Source: Gammaproteobacteria bacterium
GTDB lineage: Bacteria > Pseudomonadota > Gammaproteobacteria > Chromatiales > Chromatiaceae
Reading direction: 5' to 3'
Assembly: GCA_013041975.1 (NCBI GenBank)
Contig: JABDQZ010000246.1
Coordinates: forward strand, 1 to 23,953
Length of the DNA stretch: 23,953 nt
Part shown: in pieces, positions 8,579 through 15,513 of the stretch
Layout: every line of letters starts with the position of its first letter
Position numbering within the stretch: the stretch's first letter is position 1
The notes under the pieces: generated by a model
Told to the model about the DNA's origin: nothing
The model's input: the letters and a program-made list of their open reading frames with translations, nothing else
Database searches by the model: none
Position numbers and translations under genes: made by a program

Positions 8579-8619
8579 TTTGGCCGCTAATCTAATAAAT
8601 ATGAAGATTAGCGGCTAAA
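8579..8619 (+). promoter_or_regulatory. Strong hairpin in the leader of the GGDEF-EAL gene
   Basis: Bases 8579-8593 pair with 8605-8619 to form a 15-bp stem containing one G-T wobble; its core GCCGCTAATCT / AGATTAGCGGC is a perfect 11-bp repeat. The loop is 11 bases. No T-run follows on either strand, so it does not look like an intrinsic terminator. Its 3' foot abuts the presumed ribosome-binding sequence AGTGGA (8619-8624) of the downstream gene. A five-codon reading frame, ATG AAG ATT AGC GGC TAA, starts in the loop at 8601 and ends at 8618; it has no visible ribosome-binding site. Confidence 0.6.
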
Positions 8620-8634
8620 GTGGAAAATTCCTTC

Positions 8635-11466
8635 ATGAAACTTCAGTTTGTTCTCATTTTCCTGCTGGTAACCGGTATTGGATTGGGTCTGACCTACGTG
8701 ACACACGAGCGTTACCAGCAGCGTTCATGGGAACTACTGGCAAATGATTTTTCGAGATCTGCACATTCCTACACGGATTTCATCGAGAATAATTTCAGAT
8801 TACGCATAGAAGAACTCAGTTCTATCGGTCGTTTTTTTGATGCTTCAGAGCAGGTGGGTCGAAACGAGTTCAAAACCTTCGTCTTAGACCTGGTGAGCCG
8901 CGAAGGTGGCTTTCTGGCCGTTGTATGGACGCCTGTTATAAAGCCTCATCATCGCCATTCCTTCGAATTTGAAACCAGCAATGAACTGGGCTTTGAGTAC
9001 AAAATAAAAAACTTTCATCAACACAGCAAACAGTCAGGTCATGGTTCACATAACCGACAGGATACTCAGAGGCATAATAAATCTTCTCAGATGCATGGAA
9101 GCAGCTCTTCACACACACAGAGACAGCAACAACCTGAATTCTTCACTCCAGTGCTGTTCGTTGAGCCATTCGAAAACAACAAGTCTGCTCTTGGCTTTAA
9201 TCTCAGTAGTGAAAAAAGTCGGTTCAACTCTTTTCAGAAAGCAATCCAGGAAAGACGTGTTATTGCCACAGAACGCCTGACGCTCATTCACCAGAATAAC
9301 GATACCACCGGTTTTTTACTGGTATTACCGGTGTTCGATAAAAATGACGCTCTTGAAGGGTTTCTTGTTGGCAGAATGAGTGCAAGAAAAGTCATGCATG
9401 ATGCATTAACCAATAAAAATGTAGCAGACCTTGTTATCAAGCTGCTGGAAACTCATAAAGACCAACAACGAACGATCGTCAGTTATGGTAATCGCGACGA
9501 TATTCATTCTGACAAGACTGCTCCGATAGCCTTAGAATACCAGCGTCATTTAGAATTTGCCGGACAACACTGGAAAGTGCAAATTCACCCAACTCAATCC
9601 TACGTTAATGAGCAGCTTGCCGGAAACAGCAAATTTATACCGATTCTGGGTACGCTGCTGACAATACTGGTTGCCGTTTATATTTTGACACTACTTAACC
9701 GGCGTAGCAAAGCAGAAAATATCGTTGCCGAACGCACGGCTGAACTTAGAGGCAGCCAGTTCAAGCTGAATGAAGCACAGCGTATTGCCAGGCTGGGAAG
9801 CTGGGAACTTGATCATAACAGTGGTGTTATGCGCTGGTCGGACACACTTTATGAAATTTTAGAGATTTCACCCGATCAGTTTAACGTAAGTTTTAAAAAC
9901 TACCTGTCACTGATTTCCAGCACGGACGACGACCTGGTGGAACAGGTTTTTAATGCCCATATCCATGATCACGATCAATACCATTTTATTCACGAATTCA
10001 AACTCCCTGACGGCAGAAAGAAGTTTCTTCAGGAACATTGTGAAACCCGTTTTGATGGAAATGATAACCCGGTTTCTTCAGTCGGCACCGTTCAGGATAT
10101 TACCGAACAGAAAGAGTCAGAACTGCGCATTGAACACATGGCTCATCATGATGCGTTAACCGGGCTTCCCAATCGCACGCTTTTCAAAGAGCGCTTTTTA
10201 CAGGCCAGCACACTGGCCCATCGAAACAGACATCAACTGGCCGTGGTTTTTATTGATCTGGATGGTTTCAAAATCATCAATGATTCTCTCGGCCATAACG
10301 TGGGCGATGCCGTATTACAGGAGGTCTCAAAGCGACTGAAACGCTGCACGCGTGCATCAGACATTATCGGACGACAGAGTGGTGATGAATTTCTGGTCTG
10401 TCTCACTGATCTGACAGACAGTCTGAAAGTTTCTCGACTATGCGAAGACATTCTTGATGCATTACGCCAAAGCTTTGAGCTTGGTGAACATGTCGTGGGG
10501 CTATCTGCCAGCATGGGTATCGCCCTCTACCCTGATAATGACAGAGATTTTGACGGCCTGTTAAGAAAGGCTGACACTGCCATGTATTCAGCTAAAAATG
10601 CGGGTAAAAACACCTTAAGGTTCTTCAGTGATGAGATGAACGCGGACATGTTGCAACGGCTGAAACTTCTCAATGACATGAGAAACGGCATTCAGCAAAG
10701 GGAATTCCTGCTTTATTACCAGCCCCAGATCGATTTTAAAACGGGAAAGATTGTCGGTGCCGAAGCCTTGATGAGATGGGCAAGACCCAATGGTGAGTTT
10801 ATCAGTCCGGCAACCTTTATTCCCATAGCCGAGGAATCGGGATTGATTCTCAAACTGGGCCACTTTGCGCTTGAAGAGTCCTGCCGACAACTGGCTGATT
10901 GGCAGCAACAAGGTTTTATCCTGAACATGGCAGTTAACATTTCCGCCATACAATTGTCCCAGCTGGATTTCCTTAAAGACGTGTCAGAAATTACGAAAAA
11001 ATATGGTGTTTCAAGCTCTTCCCTTGATCTCGAACTCACCGAAAGTCTGCTACTGAAAGAGACAGAAAAAACCATACTAATGGTTAAAGCAGTCAAACAG
11101 CTGGGTGTAAAACTCTCTATCGATGACTTTGGAACCGGCTACTCCAGCCTGAGTTATCTGAAACGCCTGAATGCAGATCAACTGAAGATTGACCGCAGTT
11201 TTATCAAGGACATCCCTTATGACCAGGACAGTATTTCGATTACCCGTGCGATCATACATATGTCACATGACCTGGGACTGAAACTTGTTGCTGAAGGTGT
11301 GGAAAACAAAAAACAGTATGAATTACTGCAGGCACTCGGTTGTGACTTCTGTCAGGGCTACTATTTCAGTCGGCCTGTGGATCCGGATACTTTCTACAAA
11401 TTGTTGAAAGATAATGGTAAGCGCAACTCAAAAGCTGATAACCTTGTGGCTTTCAAGTCTTCCTGA
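8635..11466 (+). CDS. Membrane CHASE-PAS-GGDEF-EAL cyclic-di-GMP enzyme
   Basis: 943-residue inner-membrane regulator of cyclic-di-GMP. In order: membrane helix 2-22; periplasmic CHASE-type domain about 36-255, with the WTPVI and PVLFVEPFENNKSALGFNLSSEKSR signatures; second helix about 334-355; PAS domain about 380-492 ending DITEQK; GGDEF domain about 502-665; EAL domain about 680-920. The cyclase motif is SGDEF (582-586), with the inhibitory RxxD site RASD (573-576) five residues before it. The EAL domain is intact: EAL (710-712), LELTES, DDFGTGYS (830-837), AEGVE, and QGYYFSRP. Phosphodiesterase activity is therefore expected; cyclase activity is possible with SGDEF but uncertain. A His-rich insert (about 126-165) interrupts the CHASE domain. 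The start is the ATG at 8635 behind AGTGGA; an in-frame GTG at 8620 adds five residues and lies at the hairpin foot. Confidence 0.9.
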   Translation: MKLQFVLIFLLVTGIGLGLTYVTHERYQQRSWELLANDFSRSAHSYTDFIENNFRLRIEELSSIGRFFDASEQVGRNEFKTFVLDLVSREGGFLAVVWTPVIKPHHRHSFEFETSNELGFEYKIKNFHQHSKQSGHGSHNRQDTQRHNKSSQMHGSSSSHTQRQQQPEFFTPVLFVEPFENNKSALGFNLSSEKSRFNSFQKAIQERRVIATERLTLIHQNNDTTGFLLVLPVFDKNDALEGFLVGRMSARKVMHDALTNKNVADLVIKLLETHKDQQRTIVSYGNRDDIHSDKTAPIALEYQRHLEFAGQHWKVQIHPTQSYVNEQLAGNSKFIPILGTLLTILVAVYILTLLNRRSKAENIVAERTAELRGSQFKLNEAQRIARLGSWELDHNSGVMRWSDTLYEILEISPDQFNVSFKNYLSLISSTDDDLVEQVFNAHIHDHDQYHFIHEFKLPDGRKKFLQEHCETRFDGNDNPVSSVGTVQDITEQKESELRIEHMAHHDALTGLPNRTLFKERFLQASTLAHRNRHQLAVVFIDLDGFKIINDSLGHNVGDAVLQEVSKRLKRCTRASDIIGRQSGDEFLVCLTDLTDSLKVSRLCEDILDALRQSFELGEHVVGLSASMGIALYPDNDRDFDGLLRKADTAMYSAKNAGKNTLRFFSDEMNADMLQRLKLLNDMRNGIQQREFLLYYQPQIDFKTGKIVGAEALMRWARPNGEFISPATFIPIAEESGLILKLGHFALEESCRQLADWQQQGFILNMAVNISAIQLSQLDFLKDVSEITKKYGVSSSSLDLELTESLLLKETEKTILMVKAVKQLGVKLSIDDFGTGYSSLSYLKRLNADQLKIDRSFIKDIPYDQDSISITRAIIHMSHDLGLKLVAEGVENKKQYELLQALGCDFCQGYYFSRPVDPDTFYKLLKDNGKRNSKADNLVAFKSS

Positions 11467-11494
11467 TCTATAAATTATTATAACGAGGTTATCA

Positions 11495-12307
11495 GTGTAC
11501 AACCTGCCTGACATCGACGAACTGGTTGCCGTTGTCCGCGACATTGCTGCAGCACAGTTGATGCCCCACTTTGGCCAGATATCACGCCAATACAAGTCCG
11601 ACAAAAGCATTGTCACCGAAGCCGACCTTGCCACTCAGAAAGCCCTGATCATCGAATTGAAGAAGCGCTGGCCGGATTTCGAGTTCCTTGCCGAAGAGAT
11701 GACAGCTGAAGAACAGGAACAGCATATGGCCCAGGCTGAAAACGGCCTGTGGATCGTTGACCCTCTGGATGGCACCAGCAACTTTGCAGCCGGCATCCCC
11801 TACTTCGCAATATCCATCGCCTTATATTACAAGGGACATGTTCGCCTGGGGCTGGTCTACGACCCGAACCGTGATGAGGCTTTTGCGGCAACAGATTCGA
11901 CAGCATCCACCTGCAACGGCCATCCTCTTAAACCATCCGATACGCCCGCTGAACTGGCCCGGGCCATTGGCGTCATTGATTTCAAACGCCTGCCCACCGA
12001 ATTGGCGAAAAAACTGGTCATGCAACAACCTTTCAGCTCACAGCGCAGTTTCGGCTCCGTAGCACTGGACTGGTGCTGGCTAGCGGCCAATCGTTTTCAT
12101 GTCTATTTACATGGCCGTTCCAACATCTGGGACTACGCCGCAGGTGAACTGATTTTCCGACAGGCTGGCGGGCATTCCTGTACTCTGGAGGGTGAAACCA
12201 TTTTCCAGCCTACCGTCAAACCACGTTCAGCTGTTGGCGCATTGGATAAAGACTATTTTAGCCAATGGACAGCTTTCCTGGACGTTGTGCCTGATAATAA
12301 AACCTAA
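11495..12307 (+). CDS. Inositol monophosphatase family protein
   Basis: 270-residue cytoplasmic magnesium-dependent, lithium-sensitive-type phosphatase fold. Metal-ligand motifs are present: Glu67-Glu68 (FLAEEM), DPLDGTSNF at 89-97, and WDYAAGELI starting at 212 with Asp213. The family includes inositol-1-phosphatase/SuhB, CysQ-like 3'-phosphoadenosine phosphatases and fructose-1,6-bisphosphatase-like members, so the substrate cannot be fixed from sequence. The start is GTG at 11495, with ACGAGG six bases upstream; no better start exists nearby. It lies 28 bases after the GGDEF-EAL stop and may share its transcript. It precedes the glucosylglycerate operon by 260 bases on the same strand. A role as an extra sugar-phosphate phosphatase is possible but unsupported. 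Confidence 0.88.
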   Translation: MYNLPDIDELVAVVRDIAAAQLMPHFGQISRQYKSDKSIVTEADLATQKALIIELKKRWPDFEFLAEEMTAEEQEQHMAQAENGLWIVDPLDGTSNFAAGIPYFAISIALYYKGHVRLGLVYDPNRDEAFAATDSTASTCNGHPLKPSDTPAELARAIGVIDFKRLPTELAKKLVMQQPFSSQRSFGSVALDWCWLAANRFHVYLHGRSNIWDYAAGELIFRQAGGHSCTLEGETIFQPTVKPRSAVGALDKDYFSQWTAFLDVVPDNKT

Positions 12308-12416
12308 TCGCCTCTTAACTGATAACCAGACCGGCATCAGCGGCCTGATTATCCTAAACTCCAACCTTGGCAGTTCTTCCGGCTCTTCAGTGTCACCTTG
12401 TGTAAAGCGCATTGAT

Positions 12417-12432
12417 TTGCACCGATATTGCT
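12417..12432 (+). promoter_or_regulatory. Candidate upstream sigma54 -24/-12 element (alternative)
   Basis: TTGCACC-GATA-TTGCT matches TGGCACG-N4-TTGCW at 10 of 12 fixed positions with correct spacing, but the first G of the invariant -25/-24 GG pair is T. From memory it resembles E. coli glnAp2. It would start transcription near 12443, inside the first NtrC-like dyad, which is an awkward architecture. An overlapping sigma70-like pair (TTGATT 12412-12417, TATAAA 12434-12439, 16-base spacer) is an alternative reading of the same DNA. Confidence 0.35.
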
Positions 12433-12448
12433 TTATAAAACTTCCAGT

Positions 12449-12465
12449 TGCACCAATAATGTGCA
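12449..12465 (+). promoter_or_regulatory. NtrC-like binding dyad 1
   Basis: TGCAC-CAATAAT-GTGCA is a perfect 5+5 inverted repeat with a 7-base centre. It is identical in layout to the enterobacterial NtrC consensus TGCAC-N7-GTGCA (for example the glnA enhancer sites). Its centre is ~99 bases upstream of the start predicted from the sigma54-like element at 12530-12545. Confidence 0.55.
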
Positions 12466-12488
12466 GATACGTCAATTTTCTTATGGAA

Positions 12489-12505
12489 AGCACCAATAGA
12501 ATGCA
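12489..12505 (+). promoter_or_regulatory. NtrC-like binding dyad 2
   Basis: AGCAC-CAATAGA-ATGCA matches eight of ten arm positions of the NtrC consensus and shares GCACCAATA with dyad 1. The two sites are 40 bases apart, close to a whole number of helical turns. The surrounding 21 bases (12490-12510) match 12450-12470 at 17 positions, so this is also a direct repeat. Its centre is ~59 bases upstream of the predicted sigma54 start. Confidence 0.45.
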
Positions 12506-12529
12506 GGTACTGTAGCATGTTGATGATTC

Positions 12530-12545
12530 TGGTATGAAAACTGCT
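12530..12545 (+). promoter_or_regulatory. Candidate sigma54 promoter of the glucosylglycerate operon
   Basis: TGGTATG-AAAA-CTGCT matches TGGCACG-N4-TTGCW at 9 of 12 fixed positions. It keeps the essential GG (12531-12532) and GC (12543-12544) with exactly ten bases between them. The predicted start near 12556 leaves a ~12-base leader containing GAAGAAG before the kinase ATG at 12568. The two NtrC-like dyads lie upstream of it, as expected for enhancer-dependent activation. Confidence 0.5.
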
Positions 12546-12567
12546 CTTGCACAATCAATGAAGAAGA

Positions 12568-13479
12568 ATGACTAAACAAATGAATATCCCGAGCCACATC
12601 AGTCAGCAATGCCAACACCTGATCAAGGTATCTCGCCTGCCAGAAAATTTTATCGAAGTTGTCGAAAACATCTACTTTCCACTGGCTGTCAAACTGATGA
12701 ATTCCAAACAACAAGGCCCGTTATTGATCAGTATCAACGGTGCTCAGGGGACAGGAAAGTCGACGTTAACGCAATTTATCAAGGTTATTCTTGAAGCCCT
12801 CAGCACGAAGCCTGCCGCTGCCTTTTCCATTGATGACTTTTACCTGACGCGATCGCAACGCCAGCAACTAGCCAAAAAGGTTCATCCACTCTTTATGACA
12901 CGTGGTGTTCCCGGCACCCATGATATCGATATGATGAAATCTGTATTGAGTAACCTGTTAAACGGCAACAAAACGCAAATTCCTGTTTTCAACAAGGCCA
13001 TTGATGATCGTGAAAAAAATGAAAGCTGGCAAACGATAACTGAAGCTGTGGATTTCATTCTGTTTGAAGGCTGGTGCGTGTTAAGTCCTCCACAGGCGGC
13101 TGAAGAACTGGTTGAACCCATCAATGAACTGGAGAAAAAGGAAGACCCAAACACGGAGTGGCGCCGCTATGCCAATCTGAAATTAACGGATTACCAGCAA
13201 CAGTTGTTTTCCCTGACCGATGTCAGCATTATGTTGCAGCCACCGGACTTTGATCATATCTACCAGTGGCGAACGCTGCAGGAAGAAAAACTGCGAGAAT
13301 CGACACAGGCGCACTCGCACCAGTTGATGGACGCCGATGCCCTGAAGCGTTTCATACAGCACTATGAACGCATTACGCGCCATACGCTTGCACAGCTTCC
13401 AGAACAAGTCGATTACCTGTTACCAGTGGACAGACATCACAACATCACTGGAATTATTGAGCGCAATGACCGCAGATAG
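12568..13479 (+). CDS. Glycerate kinase, P-loop D-glycerate 3-kinase type
   Basis: 303-residue cytoplasmic P-loop kinase. Walker A is GAQGTGKS at 58-65, followed by FSIDDFYLTRSQRQQLA and the FEGWCVL segment. This pattern is characteristic of the D-glycerate 3-kinase/YggC-like branch related to plant glycerate kinase (EC 2.7.1.31). It would convert D-glycerate plus ATP to 3-phosphoglycerate. It is the first gene of a four-gene operon in which the last gene can release glycerate from glucosylglycerate and the third uses 3-phosphoglycerate, so it closes the cycle. The ATG at 12568 is preceded by GAAGAAG at short spacing; a second in-frame ATG at 12580 is possible. The end overlaps the next gene by 14 bases. 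Enzyme class is confident; the exact substrate is inferred from family and context. Confidence 0.85.
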   Translation: MTKQMNIPSHISQQCQHLIKVSRLPENFIEVVENIYFPLAVKLMNSKQQGPLLISINGAQGTGKSTLTQFIKVILEALSTKPAAAFSIDDFYLTRSQRQQLAKKVHPLFMTRGVPGTHDIDMMKSVLSNLLNGNKTQIPVFNKAIDDREKNESWQTITEAVDFILFEGWCVLSPPQAAEELVEPINELEKKEDPNTEWRRYANLKLTDYQQQLFSLTDVSIMLQPPDFDHIYQWRTLQEEKLRESTQAHSHQLMDADALKRFIQHYERITRHTLAQLPEQVDYLLPVDRHHNITGIIERNDRR

Positions 13480-14296
13480 CATTCAATGGCTGGTGATTAC
13501 CGATCTGGATGGAACATTCCTGAACCATCACGATTATTCATATCAATCCTGCCTGCCGACACTGAAGCAGCTCGCCACGCTGAACATTCCTGTTATTTTC
13601 AATACCAGCAAAACTTACAAGGAAACCATCGAACTGCAACAGCAATTGAACATCATCGCACCGTTCATTGTTGAAAATGGCTCGGCCGTGTTTTTCCCGA
13701 TCAGCCTGTTTCCAGACAAACCGATGGAAAAAGCCATTCAAAGAGATCAGTACTGGCAAGTCATTACAGGCGAAACCATTAAATCCATTCACAGCAAAGT
13801 GGCAGATATACTCAAGCAGACACCCGGGCTGATACAACTGTCAAGCATTACGCCGGAAGAAGCCTGCAGGCTTACCGGACTCACAAACGCACAGGCGATT
13901 AATGCGATAGAGCGTGAATTCAGTGAGCCATTGATGATGAAAAACGGTGATACGTTTGATCAATCCTTTATTCGCAGCATCAATGACACCGGACTGACAA
14001 CATTACAGGGCGGTCGCTTCCTGCATGTATTAGGTCGTTGTGACAAGGGCAAGGCCATAGAAACGCTTGTTTCCTGTTACAACTCTCCGGTCAAAACCAT
14101 TGTGCTTGGAGATAGTGCCAACGATGCCGCCATGTTATTACAGGCCGACATTCCTGTCGTCGTAAAGTCACCTGGGAACAGCTCATTACTACCTCTACTG
14201 TCATCACCCTATATTACAACATCAACAGCCCCCGATGGCTGGTCAGAGGGCATTCACCATGCCCTGCATAAAATCCAAAAGGAGCATGCATCATGA
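13466..14296 (+). CDS. gpgP: Glucosyl-3-phosphoglycerate phosphatase (mannosyl-3-phosphoglycerate phosphatase-family HAD)
   Basis: 276-residue cytoplasmic HAD-superfamily (Cof/MPGP) phosphatase that would remove phosphate from glucosyl-3-phosphoglycerate to give glucosylglycerate. Motif I is DLDGT with Asp13 and Asp15; motif II is NTSKT (46-50); the motif III lysine is in CDKGKA (Lys194/196); motif IV is GDSAND (215-220). IVENGSAVFFP and GGRFLHVLGRCDKGK are hallmark MPGP-family stretches. The start is the ATG at 13466, just inside the kinase gene. The frame is open back to 13364, but the extra 34 residues overlap kinase coding sequence and do not resemble the family. The stop overlaps the synthase start as ATGA. 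Choice of glucosyl over mannosyl substrate rests on the neighbouring synthase. Confidence 0.87.
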   Translation: MTADSIQWLVITDLDGTFLNHHDYSYQSCLPTLKQLATLNIPVIFNTSKTYKETIELQQQLNIIAPFIVENGSAVFFPISLFPDKPMEKAIQRDQYWQVITGETIKSIHSKVADILKQTPGLIQLSSITPEEACRLTGLTNAQAINAIEREFSEPLMMKNGDTFDQSFIRSINDTGLTTLQGGRFLHVLGRCDKGKAIETLVSCYNSPVKTIVLGDSANDAAMLLQADIPVVVKSPGNSSLLPLLSSPYITTSTAPDGWSEGIHHALHKIQKEHAS

Positions 14297-15513
14297 GTGA
14301 TTTTTTTCAGAACGGACGTGTTACAACACTGCACAACATGTCCACCCGCAGCAATGAGGATATCGAAAAAGATCTCTGCTCATTTTCATCCAGCCAGCCT
14401 ATGGGGCTGATTTTACCTTCTCTCTACTCAGAGCTGGAAAGACCGGCTTTGACATTGATACTGGATGAACTGCAACAGGCAGACTATCTCAACCAGATTG
14501 TTATAGGCATCGACCAGGCTGATCGGAAACAGTTCAAACATGCACTGGAATTTTTCTCGCGCCTGCCCCAACAACATAACCTGTTATGGAATGATGGCCC
14601 CAACCTGATGGAGATTGACAAAAAATTACGCGCACACGGTCTGGCACCAACCGAACGCGGTAAAGGTCGCAATGTCTGGTATTGCATGGGGTATATGCTG
14701 GCAAAAAACAATACCACATCGATTGCCATACATGACTGTGATATCACCACCTACAAAAGAAGTATGCTGTCGCGTTTGCTGTACCCGGTTGCCAATCCAC
14801 GTTTCAACTACGACTTCTGTAAAGGCTTTTATCCACGTGTCGCCAATGGCTCGATGAACGGTCGCGTTTCCCGCCTGCTGGTAACCCCCCTGGTACGTGC
14901 ACTGAATTATCAGCACGGCCCGCATGAATACCTGGACTTTCTTGACAGCTTTCGCTATCCGCTGGCTGGCGAGTTTTCGATGAAACATACGGTACTCAGG
15001 GATTTACGCATTCCCACAGACTGGGGGCTGGAAGTTGGCATACTTATGGAAATGAAAAAGAATTATGCCAACAGTCATATCTGCCAGGTTGATATTGCTG
15101 ACAACTACGATCACAAGCACCAGATAGTTTCAGAAGAAGACATGGAAAAGGGTCTGTCTAAAATGTCCATCGACATCACCAAGGCCATATTCAAAAAACT
15201 GGCCACCGATGGTAAAACATTCACTACAGAAAGCCTGCGTACCACCAAGGCGACTTATTACCGTATTGCACTCGACCTGATCGAAAGCTATCGCAATGAT
15301 GCTTTATTCAATGGTCTGGAATACGAAACCCATACAGAAGAAATGATGGTTGAGCTTTTTGCCAAAAATATCAAGCATGCAGGCCAGACCTTTCTGGAAG
15401 ACACTGACAAGGCACCGTTCATACCAAGCTGGCGCAGGGTATGTAGTGCAATACCCGATATTTTTGAACAGATACTCGATGCAGTAGAAAAGGATCATAA
15501 GGAATTAACATGA
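14293..15513 (+). CDS. gpgS: Glucosyl-3-phosphoglycerate synthase (GT81)
   Basis: 406-residue retaining GT-A glycosyltransferase that transfers glucose from an NDP-glucose donor to 3-phosphoglycerate, the committed step of glucosylglycerate synthesis (EC 2.4.1.266). Recognisable blocks are LILPSLYSELERPAL, NDGPNLMEIDKKLRAHGL, ERGKGRNVWYCMGY, and the metal-binding DCD (148-150) in IAIHDCDITTYKRSML. GEFSMK and DWGLEVGIL follow later. These match the GT81/GpgS family, and the length is close to the bacterial enzymes. The ATG at 14293 overlaps the phosphatase stop and has GGAG at 14281-14284. The stop overlaps the phosphorylase start by 4 bases. Mannosylglycerate synthases are the nearest alternative, but the partner genes favour glucose. 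Confidence 0.92.
   Translation: MSDFFQNGRVTTLHNMSTRSNEDIEKDLCSFSSSQPMGLILPSLYSELERPALTLILDELQQADYLNQIVIGIDQADRKQFKHALEFFSRLPQQHNLLWNDGPNLMEIDKKLRAHGLAPTERGKGRNVWYCMGYMLAKNNTTSIAIHDCDITTYKRSMLSRLLYPVANPRFNYDFCKGFYPRVANGSMNGRVSRLLVTPLVRALNYQHGPHEYLDFLDSFRYPLAGEFSMKHTVLRDLRIPTDWGLEVGILMEMKKNYANSHICQVDIADNYDHKHQIVSEEDMEKGLSKMSIDITKAIFKKLATDGKTFTTESLRTTKATYYRIALDLIESYRNDALFNGLEYETHTEEMMVELFAKNIKHAGQTFLEDTDKAPFIPSWRRVCSAIPDIFEQILDAVEKDHKELT

Noticed and set aside
8550..8581. AATTACT/AGTAATT inverted repeat followed by TTTT as a fabI terminator
   Set aside because: The stem is only seven AT-rich pairs with a 16-base loop, too weak for an intrinsic terminator.
12412..12439. Sigma70-like TTGATT-N16-TATAAA as the main operon promoter
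   Set aside because: Not excluded, but it overlaps a better sigma54-type match and leaves a leader of ~120 bases; it is kept only as an alternative in the feature notes.
12308..12567. Short open frames on both strands in the gap before the kinase gene
   Set aside because: They run in from neighbouring coding sequence and lack ribosome-binding sites or recognisable motifs; the gap is better explained as a control region.
13364..13465. Longer form of the HAD phosphatase starting inside the kinase gene
   Set aside because: The 34 extra residues are out-of-frame kinase coding sequence; the DLDGT motif sits at the normal distance from the ATG at 13466.
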